Shown here one piece after another: positions 42,482-52,114 of a stretch of 64,000 nucleotides of DNA. This stretch comes from Syntrophobacter sp963666995 (GTDB lineage Bacteria; Desulfobacterota; Syntrophobacteria; Syntrophobacterales; Syntrophobacteraceae): the NCBI GenBank assembly GCA_963666995.1, contig OY762941.1, positions 3,596,001 through 3,660,000 on the forward strand. Direction: 5' to 3'. The position numbers and the translations under genes were made by a program. Positions within the stretch are counted from its first letter, which is position 1. Each line of letters opens with the position of its first letter. Under the pieces are notes generated by a model. That model saw only the letters and a program-made list of their open reading frames with translations. It searched no databases and was not told the origin of the DNA.

Positions 42482-43606
42482 TCATATCCTCAGGAACCAC
42501 CGCTTCTTCCACATTCCCCAGAGAGGGATGAAGATCACCATTACAAAGGCAGCGGCAAAGAGCAGTGATGCAGCCTTCCCGTTGCCGGTCGCGGCGAAGA
42601 TGAGCTCGTAGACAAAGGTCCTGATCCTCATCACGGAACCGGTTTCGAAGGTCGGGATCGGCCATCGGATCAAGATGTCGACGGCCCCGGCGAGCAGATA
42701 GCCGGTGATGGCGTTTACCCCGAAGATCACGAACGGAGTTGCCCATCGCCGATATCCTTTGACATCGATCACCCAATAGAAGCCGGAAAAGCAGATGAGA
42801 GCCATTCCCGCCATGAAAATGCTGTAAGAGCTGGTCCAGAGGTTCTTATTGATGGGAAGCACGGGGTCCAGGGACCGGCCGAGAGCAATCAGCGCGATTC
42901 CCATGAGGAGCATCCCCGCGGTCTTCCGGTCCCCGGAGCGATCGGATTTGAGCCACTGCGCTGCGAGCGCCCCGAAAAGGGCGGTCCCGATAGCGGGAAT
43001 GGTGCTGATGATCCCCTCCGGGTCCCAGGTCTTGTAGCTTGACCACATGTGGCCGGAGAGGCAAAGGGAATCGATGTAGGCCGCAAAATTGCGCCCCGGT
43101 TCGTAGACTCCCGGACCGAGCCCCGGTACGGGATAGAATTGCATCAACAGCCAGTAGGTTGCAAGCAAGCCCACCGTCCAGGCAATCTGCCCCCTCACGC
43201 CCGTTCCGAGAACGATCAAAGACGCCGCGAGGTAACAGACGGCGATCCGTTGGAGCACTCCGGGGACACGCACGTCGGACAGGCTGAAATAGGGGTAGGC
43301 GTTGAGCAGAAGGCCCAGCGCGAAGATGATCAGCGCCCGCCTGGAGATTAGCAGCGCGAGCGTGGAGTCTGCAACTCCGAGCCCTCTTCTTCGTGAAAGA
43401 GAAAAAACGACGGAAACGCCGACGATGAAAATAAAAAAGGGGAAGACACAGTCGGTGAAGGTCCATCCATCCCACTGAGCATGCCGGAGCTGGGAATAGA
43501 CGCTGCTCCATCTGCCCGGGTTGTTCACGAGGATCATCGCAGCCATGGTTGCGCCGCGGAAGGCATCAAGTGAGGTGAGTCGCTCATATGGGGGGGTAGT
43601 GATCAT
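42482..43606 (-). CDS. NagX/HGSNAT-like multi-pass membrane acyltransferase (DUF5009)
   Basis: 374 residues with about ten membrane segments. N-terminal landmark RLTSLDAFRGATMAAMILVNNPG and FFIFIVGVSVVFSLSRRR define the heparan-alpha-glucosaminide acetyltransferase-like family; bacterial members are found beside N-acetylglucosamine genes. Substrate unknown here, since no sugar genes adjoin. It lies convergent to the metallopeptidase gene and 250 bp from citrate synthase. Confidence 0.85.
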   Translation of the reverse strand: MITTPPYERLTSLDAFRGATMAAMILVNNPGRWSSVYSQLRHAQWDGWTFTDCVFPFFIFIVGVSVVFSLSRRRGLGVADSTLALLISRRALIIFALGLLLNAYPYFSLSDVRVPGVLQRIAVCYLAASLIVLGTGVRGQIAWTVGLLATYWLLMQFYPVPGLGPGVYEPGRNFAAYIDSLCLSGHMWSSYKTWDPEGIISTIPAIGTALFGALAAQWLKSDRSGDRKTAGMLLMGIALIALGRSLDPVLPINKNLWTSSYSIFMAGMALICFSGFYWVIDVKGYRRWATPFVIFGVNAITGYLLAGAVDILIRWPIPTFETGSVMRIRTFVYELIFAATGNGKAASLLFAAAFVMVIFIPLWGMWKKRWFLRI

Positions 43607-43858
43607 ACCGTTCTCATGAGATGACGGGTAAAGCCGGCGATTCCAAAAGGGCCGGACAACGGGAGCCCCAAAGAGTCGCCGATCCCGGAGCCTGCTCCAC
43701 CTCCTGCTGATGGAGTCTCCCTGTCGGCTGAACGAAATCGAGGTACCGATGGGAAAAAGGCGGCATACGTTTCAGCCGGCTATACAGAATATACAAATCT
43801 ACCTCTATTGCTGCAGAAGAGCAGAGAGGCGGGTCCGATTCCGGCCGGGGGGATTAAA

Positions 43859-45049
43859 TCACCGCTTTTCAAGGGGCTGATACGCGCAGCCGATCTGCCC
43901 GCAGTAGTTGCCTATGTACTCCGACTGCGGCCTGTACAGGATGGGCTTTGCCTGCGCTTCCGCAAACTTTTCCTCGATGATGTGAGCGCACCAGCCGACT
44001 GCGATAGCCATGGCAAAAACCGGGGTCATGAGGTCCAAAGGGATTCCCATCATGGCGTAGAGCAGGCCGCTGAAAAAATCCACATTCGCCTTTATCTTTT
44101 TCTTCCCCCTCCTTTCAAATTCGCGGATGCATTCGTTTTCAAGCATCTTGAGAAATTTGAACCAATCTTCAAGACCCGTGTAGTCGGCCATCCGCCGGCA
44201 CAATTCCTTGAGAATTTCAGACCTGGGATCAATGGTTTTGTAGACGGGGTGTCCCATGCCCATGATCCTCTCACCCCTGTCCAGCTTTTCCTTCACCCAT
44301 CGGGAAACATCCTCCGCCGACATGCCTTTCGCCATCATGTCAAAGAGCATTCCCATCACCATGGCGTTGGCCGCGCCGTGGAGGCTTCCAGAGAGTGCTC
44401 CGACTCCCGCCGCCACACCCGCGTACATGTGTGCCCGGGTCGATACGACTTCACGGCAGGCGAAAGTCGACGCATTGAACGTGTGGTCCGCCTGCAGAAT
44501 AAGGGCTACTTCAAGACACCGGGCCACTTCTTTGTCCGGTTTTTGACCGGTTAGCTGCCACAGGAAATTTTCCGCATGCGACAACCGGTCGTCCGCAGGC
44601 AGGGGAGCCTGCCCGTTTCTGATTCTGTGCCAGGCGGCGATGAGCGAGGGCATCCGGGCGATTATGCGCATCGCTTTCCTGACGTTGGCCGGCCGGGATT
44701 CTTCCTTGAGCTCATGATCCGACGAGGCCAGGAGGGGAATCGAAGCCTGAAGGACGTCCATAGGATTTGATGTTCGAGGCCAGATTCCGTAGCTCTCGTG
44801 GATGAACTCGGGAATATTCCTCGATGCTGTGAGACGCTGCTCGAAATCTTCGAGCGTTTTCGCGTCGGGGAGGCTGCCGTTCAGCAGCAGATAGGCATTT
44901 TCGGCAAATGAAGATTTTTCGGCGAGTTCCTCTATGCGGTAGCCGCGATAAATCAGGACTCCTTTTTCCCCATCGATGTAACTTATCCTGGTGTCTGCAA
45001 CGGTTACGCCTCGAAGTCCGGTATTCTTGATGTATCCAGCGTCTTCCAT
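43859..45049 (-). CDS. gltA: Citrate synthase (Si-type, short bacterial form)
   Basis: 396 residues. I prefer the ATG at 45049 (GGGAGCGGGAAG upstream), giving MEDAGYIKNTGLRGVTVADTRISYIDGEKG, the typical start; upstream ATG/GTG codons would add about 50 atypical residues. Catalytic motifs: His in GSLHGAANAMVM, GMGHPVYKTIDPR and the Asp in KANVDFFSGLLYAMMG. It condenses oxaloacetate with acetyl-CoA. In syntrophic propionate degraders it belongs to the methylmalonyl-CoA/TCA branch or anabolic citrate supply. Confidence 0.93.
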   Translation of the reverse strand: MEDAGYIKNTGLRGVTVADTRISYIDGEKGVLIYRGYRIEELAEKSSFAENAYLLLNGSLPDAKTLEDFEQRLTASRNIPEFIHESYGIWPRTSNPMDVLQASIPLLASSDHELKEESRPANVRKAMRIIARMPSLIAAWHRIRNGQAPLPADDRLSHAENFLWQLTGQKPDKEVARCLEVALILQADHTFNASTFACREVVSTRAHMYAGVAAGVGALSGSLHGAANAMVMGMLFDMMAKGMSAEDVSRWVKEKLDRGERIMGMGHPVYKTIDPRSEILKELCRRMADYTGLEDWFKFLKMLENECIREFERRGKKKIKANVDFFSGLLYAMMGIPLDLMTPVFAMAIAVGWCAHIIEEKFAEAQAKPILYRPQSEYIGNYCGQIGCAYQPLEKR

Positions 45050-45616
45050 GTCTTCCCGCTCCCTGTCGTCTCCATCCGATAATACGGGCATTCCACTTAC
45101 CAGGTACTCACGGAATTCCAGGAAATTATCCTTTGACAACACTATAATGCCAGCTACTCGACTCTGCCGAACGTGAAGAAGAGGCCTCAATGCTGGAAAG
45201 CCCCGTGTCCTGTCTCGGGCAGTATCTGCATGACATCGGATCCAAGGTGCGATTCGTCATCGGGCAACCCCTCCCCCGCTTGGGCCCGACTCTCAACTCC
45301 TGCCCGGTCTTCAAGGTTTTACGGCCCAAGGTTTCAAGGCAATCCGCAGTCTGTTGAGCCTTCAGGTTTTATGGAATGTGGAACCGGTTTTTTTACGGAC
45401 TGCGCCGTCCGCGGCAGCTATGAAACAGGAAAGGTTGCGCGTCTGGCGAGGCAGAGAGGGGAGAAGGGTGCCTTGAGCGCTTCCTGCCGGAGACCCGGAA
45501 AGGGGTCGGCAAGCTGACTGGGCCTGATAAAAACAATCGGCTGAGAGTGCGGGGCACAGCAGATGTGCCCCGGCCTTTTGTCACAGATCCGGTTGATGGG
45601 TTTCGGTCGGATGCCG
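45050..45616. other. Intergenic region between citrate synthase and AOR
   Basis: About 570 bp. A perfect hairpin GGGGCACAGCAGATGTGCCCC (45551-45571) lies downstream of AOR and may end its transcript, though the minus strand lacks a T-run. No gene. Confidence 0.55.
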
Positions 45617-47395
45617 CTATTCCATCGCGTTGTGGCGGGGGAGGCCGTTTTCATCCCAACCGCGGGCCCGGTAGTAGTCTTTGACCATGTATTCCAGTTC
45701 ATCTTCCCTGATGGTATGACCGGTCTTCAGCATTTCGCGGTGCATCCGCACGGGGAGCCGGTCGTCTTCGGGAATCAGCCCTTCACGGACGTTGAAACTG
45801 CGAACCACATCCGCAACCGCCGCAGCAACCCGCCGCAGCGAATCTTTTCCCAGTTCGAGACCGGTGGTGAGGCGGATTATTTTTTCGAGTTCCTCCCAGG
45901 TATAAAGATCCCTGAAAAAGCGGCACAGGATCAGAGTATCGAAAATATTGAGTCGGTCTTCGAATTCAACAAACAGGTCTGCTTTGTCCTCAATCTGGTC
46001 GGGGCTGATCATCCCGCTCAATTCGGGCTTATAGAAGGTCGCCCTCAGGTGGCAGGCCCCGCGATCGGACGTGGCGTATCCGAGTCCCATGCCTTTCAGG
46101 ACCCTGGGATCGTAGCCCGCGGGCTCAAGACCCTTCACATGTACGGCAATGTCTTCGAGTCCCCATTCCTTTGCGGCGAATCGAATGCCGTTTGCCAGAA
46201 TGTCCCCTATACCTTCCCGGGCGGAAATGCTCTTCAATAGAGCTGCAATGCCGTCGACGTCTCCGTAGTCGATCCGGTAGTCGATCTTGCCTCGTCTAAC
46301 GGCTTCGATAGTAAAGGCGCAAAGGTTGCCCGCGGTTATGGTGTCGATGCCCAGCCGGTCGCAGACATCGTTCAGGTAAGTGATTTCCTCGATGCTGTCG
46401 ATAAGGCACAGGCCTCCGAAGGCATAGATGGTTTCATACTCGGGGCCCTCGATCTTCAACCCGCTATGGCGCCCCTCGAGCACGGTACTCAGCCGCCCGC
46501 ATGCCATGAAACACTTCAGGCAGGCGTGAGGGGTCACCTGGAGCCGGCTGTGGAGGGCGTCGGCTCCGATTTTTTCCCACCGGTCGTAATTTCCTTCAGA
46601 CCAGTATCGCGTGGGGAAAGCGTTGGCGTTGTTCAGGAGCTTTACCATCTGGGGGGTGCCCATGGCCTTGTATGCCTTTGCCCCTGGGGAGTCCTTCGCC
46701 TTCAGGACAAAAGCTTTCGTATATTCGCTGAGGCCTTTGGGATCGTGGAGCGGGCGCTTGCGGTCTCCCTGGAACAACATGCCCTTGAGCAGCTTCGATC
46801 CCATTACCGTACCCACGCCCGTCCTTCCGGCCGAGCGCCAGTAATCGTTTTCGATGACGGCGAAGCGGACGAGATTTTCTCCGGCAGGTCCGATCACCAC
46901 AGCCCCGGATTTCCTGAAACCGGGACGCAGCCTGTCGAAGCGCCCATGGACCGCATCTTCGGCGCGGATGGTTTCCATGCCCCAGATGTTGCCTGCGTCG
47001 TGGAAATCCACCCCCTCCGGGTGAACAACAATGACAGCGGGCGATGCGCTCCTTCCCGTGATGATGATCGCGTCGAACCCGGTGGAATCGATCGCTTCCG
47101 GCACCTTGCCGCCGGAGTAGGATTCCGAATAGAACCCCGTCTGGGGAGACTTGGTGAAGACGCCGTATCGGCACGATCCCCAAACGCTGCTGCCCGTGAC
47201 AGGTCCGGTGGCAAAAATGAGGCAGTTCTCCGGGGCCAGGGGATCCACTCCGGGAGGATTGCGGTGGAAAAGAAGGTAGGAGGCCAGTCCCTTTCCGCCA
47301 AGGTATCTTTCCGGAATGTTCCCCGGCAGCGGATCTATCCGGAAAGTCTTTGCCGTCAGATCCACCGTCAGTATGCGATCATAGAATCCGTTCAT
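45617..47395 (-). CDS. aor: Tungsten-type aldehyde ferredoxin oxidoreductase
   Basis: 592 residues, the usual size. Domain 1 with YLGGKGLASYLL and WGSCRYGVFTKSPQTGFYSESYSGG (bispterin binding), the [4Fe-4S] motif CLKCFMACGR (about residue 291) with the later Cys in LILCRF, and pterin-contact DRGACHL. It oxidises aldehydes to acids with ferredoxin, or reduces acids when run in reverse. It stands alone with a MITE-like element 220 bp upstream. Confidence 0.93.
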   Translation of the reverse strand: MNGFYDRILTVDLTAKTFRIDPLPGNIPERYLGGKGLASYLLFHRNPPGVDPLAPENCLIFATGPVTGSSVWGSCRYGVFTKSPQTGFYSESYSGGKVPEAIDSTGFDAIIITGRSASPAVIVVHPEGVDFHDAGNIWGMETIRAEDAVHGRFDRLRPGFRKSGAVVIGPAGENLVRFAVIENDYWRSAGRTGVGTVMGSKLLKGMLFQGDRKRPLHDPKGLSEYTKAFVLKAKDSPGAKAYKAMGTPQMVKLLNNANAFPTRYWSEGNYDRWEKIGADALHSRLQVTPHACLKCFMACGRLSTVLEGRHSGLKIEGPEYETIYAFGGLCLIDSIEEITYLNDVCDRLGIDTITAGNLCAFTIEAVRRGKIDYRIDYGDVDGIAALLKSISAREGIGDILANGIRFAAKEWGLEDIAVHVKGLEPAGYDPRVLKGMGLGYATSDRGACHLRATFYKPELSGMISPDQIEDKADLFVEFEDRLNIFDTLILCRFFRDLYTWEELEKIIRLTTGLELGKDSLRRVAAAVADVVRSFNVREGLIPEDDRLPVRMHREMLKTGHTIREDELEYMVKDYYRARGWDENGLPRHNAME

Positions 47396-47617
47396 TTGTC
47401 TGGCGCCTCCCTTGGAAATGCCGGCCCGTGCGCTGCCGGGCGGTCTTCAGCATTGTGCAGCCGAGTTGCAACAGCGGCTTGCTTCCCAAAGCCGGCAAAC
47501 TACCGCCCTCTCAGGCTGCCCGCAGAGTCATGCCGCAAACGGGCTTACATTGGTCGCTGCCGCGCCCCGCGCCGTTTGCGGTGAAAGATACGAAAAAATA
47601 AAACTGAGAATACTATT
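47396..47617. other. Short intergenic region upstream of AOR
   Basis: Promoter region of AOR expected here on the minus strand; no good -35/-10 pair is seen. Confidence 0.35.
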
Positions 47618-47782
47618 CCTGATCTGAGCGACTCCACAGGAGATGTCTCTGGCCTGGAATGTCTTCAGTGAATCACACCCCCACCCCGCCTCCCCCGTCA
47701 GGGGGGAGGAGCCAAACGCCGGTCCAGTTCTCCTCCCCTGGCGGCAGGGGCAGGAGAAGAGGGAGAAAACCGCTCAGATCGG
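47618..47782 (+). repeat. MITE-like element, copy 3
   Basis: About 165 bp; left CCTGATCTGAGCGACT, right end complementary to CCGATCTGAGCGGTT. Interior as copies 1 and 2, with a longer CCGGTCCAGTTCTCCTCCCC segment. Confidence 0.85.
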
Positions 47783-47995
47783 ATTATTATTTATCACAGG
47801 TTCTCAAAATGGAAATACAAAACTGGCTCCAGCCGGCCGAAGGGATACGGTCGAGGAGGATGATCCCCGTTGCGAATCCGCTCCGGAGAAAGTCCCCAGG
47901 CCGAAAGTGAGCGGGGCGCAAAGCCGGGGAGTTCGATCTCCACCTGCCTTCCGCCCCCTGATCGCTCATTCACCGAAAGCCTGCGATGATTTTAC
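47783..47995. other. Intergenic region downstream of the aminotransferase gene
   Basis: No gene or clear terminator; GC-rich unstructured sequence. Confidence 0.35.
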
Positions 47996-49294
47996 CTATT
48001 TCGAGAGCTTTGCCAAGCCGTCCCCCATGATGCTCAGTCCTCTTTCGAGCTGCTCATCCGTAATGACCAGGGGCATCAGGGTCCGTATGACGTTGCCGAG
48101 ATTCCCGCATGACAGCACAAACAGGCCGTTTTCATAGCAATATTTGACCAGCGCCTTGGCTTCGTTCGCCGCGGGTTCCTTGGTAACCCGGTCGCGAACC
48201 AGTTCGAATCCGTGCATTGCTCCTTTGCCCCGCACTTCGCCGATGATTTCGTATTCTTTCTGCCACTCTTCGAACCGGCTTCGAAGCTTACGGCCGATTG
48301 CCTCTGCTTTTTGCAGGAGATTTTCCTCTTTGAAAATGTCCAATACAGCCAGAGCCGCACTGCAGGCGACCGGGTTACCGCCGTACGTTCCTCCAAGACC
48401 GCCCGGCTGGGGTTCATCCATCATTTCGGCGCGCCCGACGACGGCACTCAGCGGCAGACCTGCCCCCAGGCTCTTTGCCGTGGTGATCAGATCCGGTTCG
48501 ACGCCCCAATGCTCGATTGCGAACATCTTTCCGGTACGACCAATGCCGCTCTGGATTTCGTCGCAGATAAAGATGATTCCATTGTCCTTGCAGATCTTGG
48601 CCAGTTTCGGAAAATACTCGGGAGGAGGCGTGATGAACCCGCCTTCGCCTATGATCGGCTCGACCAGGATGGCTGCTGTGGACTCCGCAGGCACGTGGCC
48701 GATGAAAAACTCCTTCAGGTAATCCGCGCAGGACACGCCGCATTTCGGGTATTCGAGTCCGAAGGGACACCGGTAGCAGTAAGCATACGGCATATGATAG
48801 ATTTCAGGGGCAAAAGGGCCGAAACCGAGCTTGTACGGCTTTACTTTGCTTGTGAGGGTCATCGTGAGGAGTGTCCGGCCGTGGAAACCGTGTTCAAACG
48901 CGATAATGCCGGATTTTTTGGAATAGTGTCGCGCGACTTTGACTGCGTTTTCAACCGCTTCCGCTCCGCTGTTTGCAAACAGGGCTTTCTTCGGAAACGA
49001 CCCGGGGGTGAGGGCGCACACTTTTTCCGCGAGTTCCAGATACGGTTCGTACATGACTATCTGGAAACAGGTATGAGTGTACTTCTCCGCCTGGTTCTTG
49101 ATTGCCGCCACCACCTTCGGATGGCTGTGGCCTACGTTCATTACTCCGATACCGCCGACAAAGTCGATAAACTCACGTCCGCTCACATCGTAAATGACCG
49201 CTCCCTGAGCTTTTTCCACAAAAAAAGGAGTCAGATTGGATGTACCCTTGCTAACCGCCTTCAAGCGCAATTCAGTCAACTCTTCGTGTTTCAT
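47996..49294 (-). CDS. Class III aminotransferase (4-aminobutyrate/ornithine-type)
   Basis: 432 residues from an ATG at 49294 with GAGGGAG upstream. PLP-enzyme landmarks: FVGGIGVMNVGHSHPKVVAAI, NSGAEAVENAVKVARHYS, ILVEPIIGEGGF, CDEIQSGIGRTGKMFA and the PLP lysine in TTAKSLGAGLPLSAVVG. GabT and ArgD-like enzymes share these motifs; the branched-chain amino-acid transporter next door leaves GABA, ornithine or another omega-amino acid possible. A terminator lies downstream of the liv operon. Confidence 0.9.
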   Translation of the reverse strand: MKHEELTELRLKAVSKGTSNLTPFFVEKAQGAVIYDVSGREFIDFVGGIGVMNVGHSHPKVVAAIKNQAEKYTHTCFQIVMYEPYLELAEKVCALTPGSFPKKALFANSGAEAVENAVKVARHYSKKSGIIAFEHGFHGRTLLTMTLTSKVKPYKLGFGPFAPEIYHMPYAYCYRCPFGLEYPKCGVSCADYLKEFFIGHVPAESTAAILVEPIIGEGGFITPPPEYFPKLAKICKDNGIIFICDEIQSGIGRTGKMFAIEHWGVEPDLITTAKSLGAGLPLSAVVGRAEMMDEPQPGGLGGTYGGNPVACSAALAVLDIFKEENLLQKAEAIGRKLRSRFEEWQKEYEIIGEVRGKGAMHGFELVRDRVTKEPAANEAKALVKYCYENGLFVLSCGNLGNVIRTLMPLVITDEQLERGLSIMGDGLAKLSK

Positions 49295-49564
49295 CGAAAT
49301 CTCCCTCAACCTCTGCTGGTCATAATTACGTGAAATCTGCGGATACGCTCCGCGTGGACACCCACACGTCACTCAATCCAGGCTTCAACCGGTGCCCGCG
49401 TATGGTGCCCGCTTGTTACACTCAATCCCTGCGGTCGTTATTCCTCCCGGGACTTTGAATTTCTCCTCCAGCCGCAAGCCGAAACCGGCGCAAGAGTCAA
49501 AGAGTGAAGGCCCTGCGCCGAGCGTTCCGAAGAAACGTGAACGGACATCCATCCGCCCCATAAT

Positions 49565-49602
49565 CAAAACGGGGAGGTTTTTCTCCGCTCCCCGTTTTAT
49601 CC
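49565..49602 (-). terminator. Bidirectional terminator between liv operon and aminotransferase
   Basis: AAACGGGGAG / CTCCCCGTTTT stem with GGTTTTTCTCCG loop and T-rich flanks on both strands. Confidence 0.75.
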
Positions 49603-49654
49603 ATCTTCTGCGCCGAGACTCTTTCCCGGTGTTGAAGCCGTCTGGAGAATTGCC

Positions 49655-50365
49655 TCAAAGCCCCAAGTAGGCCACCTTAACATGGGGATTGTCAAGCAAT
49701 TCCTTCGCAGGGCCTTCCATCACTATCCGCCCATGCTCCAGGATGTACCCCCTGTCACTCAGATCGAGCGAATGTTTCACGTCCTGTTCGACCAGCAGGA
49801 TCGTTGTGCCCTGGTCCGTGATCTTCTTCAGGGTATCAAAGATGCTCCTGATAAGCATCGGGGCCAGCCCCAGGGAGGGCTCGTCGAGCAGAAGCAGTTT
49901 GGGTTTGGCCATGAGCCCGCGGCCGATCGCGAGCATCTGCTGTTCACCGCCGGAGAGAGTCAGCGCAAGCTGGGATTCCCTTTCCCTCAGCCTGGGGAAG
50001 AGGCCGTAGACCTCATGCATGGTCTCTTCCTTTACCGCGTCCGCACGGCTGTTGTAGGCGCCGACGATCAGGTTGTCCTTCACGGTCATGAACTTGAAAA
50101 TGCGCCTGCCTTCAGGGATCTGGATGACTCCTCTTTCGACGATCTTCTCAGGGGGCAGATGTCCGATGGGAGCCCCTTCGAAGTAGATTTCACCGCCGGA
50201 CGGCTCCATGAGACCTGAAATGGTTTTCAGTAGTGTGGACTTTCCCGCTCCGTTAGCCCCTATGATGCTGACCACCTCGCCCTCGTCCACACGCAGGGAG
50301 AGATCGTATACCACCTGCACATCGCCATAGCAGATATCGACACCGTTCACTTCAAGAAATGGCAT
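49655..50365 (-). CDS. livF: LivF: ATPase of branched-chain amino-acid ABC transporter
   Basis: 236 residues. Walker A GANGAGKSTLL, signature LSGGEQQMLAIGRGLM, Walker B LLLLDEPSLGLAP, LivF-typical LSGGEQQ and end VAYLGL. Overlaps livG by 14 bp in the order livK-H-M-G-F. Confidence 0.94.
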   Translation of the reverse strand: MPFLEVNGVDICYGDVQVVYDLSLRVDEGEVVSIIGANGAGKSTLLKTISGLMEPSGGEIYFEGAPIGHLPPEKIVERGVIQIPEGRRIFKFMTVKDNLIVGAYNSRADAVKEETMHEVYGLFPRLRERESQLALTLSGGEQQMLAIGRGLMAKPKLLLLDEPSLGLAPMLIRSIFDTLKKITDQGTTILLVEQDVKHSLDLSDRGYILEHGRIVMEGPAKELLDNPHVKVAYLGL

Positions 50366-51077
50366 ATTCTTCTCCCAGATAGGCTTTTATGACGTTGCTG
50401 TCACTCGCCACTTCCTGCGGAGTTCCCTCGGCGATCTTCTGACCGAAATGAATCACGACAATTCTGTCCGAGAGGGCCATTATGGCGCGCATGATGTGCT
50501 CTATGACAAATACGGTCGTCCCGTTCTTCTGGAGCTGCCTGATGATCGCGATCACCTCATCCACTTCGGTGGGTCTGAGGCCTGCCATGACCTCATCCAG
50601 GAGCAGCAGTTTAGGTTTCGTGGCGAGCGCCCGAGCGATCTCGAGGCGCTTGCGGTCGGCAATGTTCAGGTTGCCGGCAATGGTATCCTTCTTCGAGTAG
50701 AGGTGCAGGAACTTCAGTACCTCAACGGCTCCGTCCCTGGCGTCGGACAGTTTTTCGGCGATTGAGAAGCTGCCCACCATGACGTTGTAGAGTACCGTCT
50801 TGGTCGAAAATGGTTTGACGATCTGGAAAGTTCTGGCAAGGCCTTTCTTACACAGGTTCCATGGCTTGTCGGAATTGATTCTCTCACCCTGGAAACGGAT
50901 CTCGCCCCCTGACGGCGCATAGACTCCGGCCACACAATTGAAGACCGTCGACTTGCCTGCCCCGTTGGGCCCGATCAGCCCGAGGATCTGCCCCTCCCCG
51001 ATGGAGAGATTCAGTGACTGAACCGCTGTCAGCCCGCCGAAATTCATTGTCAAGTCTGAAATCTCGAGAATGTTCAC
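50352..51077 (-). CDS. livG: LivG: ATPase of branched-chain amino-acid ABC transporter
   Basis: 241 residues. NFGGLTAVQSL, Walker A GPNGAGKSTVFN, signature region LNIADRKRLEIARALA, Walker B LLLLDEVMAGLRPTE. The livG-type 'DEVMAGL' and 'IEHIMRAIM' separate it from LivF. Overlaps livM by 4 bp. Confidence 0.94.
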   Translation of the reverse strand: MNILEISDLTMNFGGLTAVQSLNLSIGEGQILGLIGPNGAGKSTVFNCVAGVYAPSGGEIRFQGERINSDKPWNLCKKGLARTFQIVKPFSTKTVLYNVMVGSFSIAEKLSDARDGAVEVLKFLHLYSKKDTIAGNLNIADRKRLEIARALATKPKLLLLDEVMAGLRPTEVDEVIAIIRQLQKNGTTVFVIEHIMRAIMALSDRIVVIHFGQKIAEGTPQEVASDSNVIKAYLGEEYAIS

Positions 51078-52087
51078 CCTATTTCCTCAACAGTCTTTTT
51101 TCCAAAAAGTGCATCCAGCATCCGGTTGTAAAGCTTTGCCAGCGGTTCCTGCAGGCCGCGGGGCTGGAATATCATGACCAGAATCAGCAGAGTGCCGAAA
51201 ATTACCAGGTGAAGGCCCGGGAGCTTGTCGCCGAAATAAATCCGGGTGAAATCATTTAAAGGCCTCAGAAGAAGAGCGCCGAGCACGGGTCCGGCAATCG
51301 ACCCCCGCCCCCCGATCAGGGCAATGAAAGCGATCTCGAAAGAGAGGTCCAGGCCGATAACACTCTTCGGGTAAATAAAAAGAGTGAACTGGGCATAAAA
51401 GGTTCCCGCCAAAGCGGTAAAAAATGAACTCAATCCCAGTGCGATGAGTTTGCACCTGGCGACATTGACGCCGAGAGCTTCGGCCGCCTCGGGTTCTTCA
51501 CCTCCGGCATTGAGATAATAGCCCAGCTTTGAATGGTAGATCAAATATGTCAAGAACACGACAAGCACGAGCATGATCAGGATGATGTAATAGTAGGGTT
51601 CCTTTGTGGCGAACTGAAAGTTCTTCAATCCCAGGTGCAGGGGCGGGATCTGCAACCCCCGCGGGCCGTTCAGTTTGAACGGGCCGAGCATGTCGATATT
51701 CTCGACCATAACGCGAATGCCTTCGGCAAACGCGATGGTGCTCAGAGCAAAGTAAGCCCCACGCATCCTGAATGTGGGGATCCCTATAAGGAGGCCCACG
51801 ACGACGGCCAGAACACCCCCGACGATCATCCCCAGCCATGGGCTGATCCCGTATTGTAGGAACAGGACCGTGGATGCGTAGGCGCCGATCCCTACAAAGG
51901 CTGAATGTCCGAGAGGCAGGACCCCGGCAAAGCCGCCCACGAGGTTCCAGCTTGTGGTCAGATAAGCATAAAAAAACAGAAGGATCAGGATGTGCAGATA
52001 GGTTGCACTCTTAAGAAAAACAGGCAAACCGAAGGCAACAATCAGTGCGAAAACGATTGAAAGTATACGAAACTGTGCGCGTTTCAT
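51074..52087 (-). CDS. livM: LivM: branched-chain amino-acid ABC permease
   Basis: 337 residues with about ten membrane segments, FAGVLPLGHSAFVGIGAYAS and the EAA-like ...EIAFIALIGGRGSIAGPVLGALLL loop near residue 255. The C-terminus is basic. Confidence 0.94.
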   Translation of the reverse strand: MKRAQFRILSIVFALIVAFGLPVFLKSATYLHILILLFFYAYLTTSWNLVGGFAGVLPLGHSAFVGIGAYASTVLFLQYGISPWLGMIVGGVLAVVVGLLIGIPTFRMRGAYFALSTIAFAEGIRVMVENIDMLGPFKLNGPRGLQIPPLHLGLKNFQFATKEPYYYIILIMLVLVVFLTYLIYHSKLGYYLNAGGEEPEAAEALGVNVARCKLIALGLSSFFTALAGTFYAQFTLFIYPKSVIGLDLSFEIAFIALIGGRGSIAGPVLGALLLRPLNDFTRIYFGDKLPGLHLVIFGTLLILVMIFQPRGLQEPLAKLYNRMLDALFGKKTVEEIG

Positions 52088-52114
52088 GGCTGCTCCCAGA
52101 GGGTGGACATAAAC

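Noticed and set aside
18926..47782. CRISPR array or integron repeats from the three 163-bp elements
   Set aside because: Copies lie more than 8 kb apart and have terminal inverted repeats, not regular spacers.
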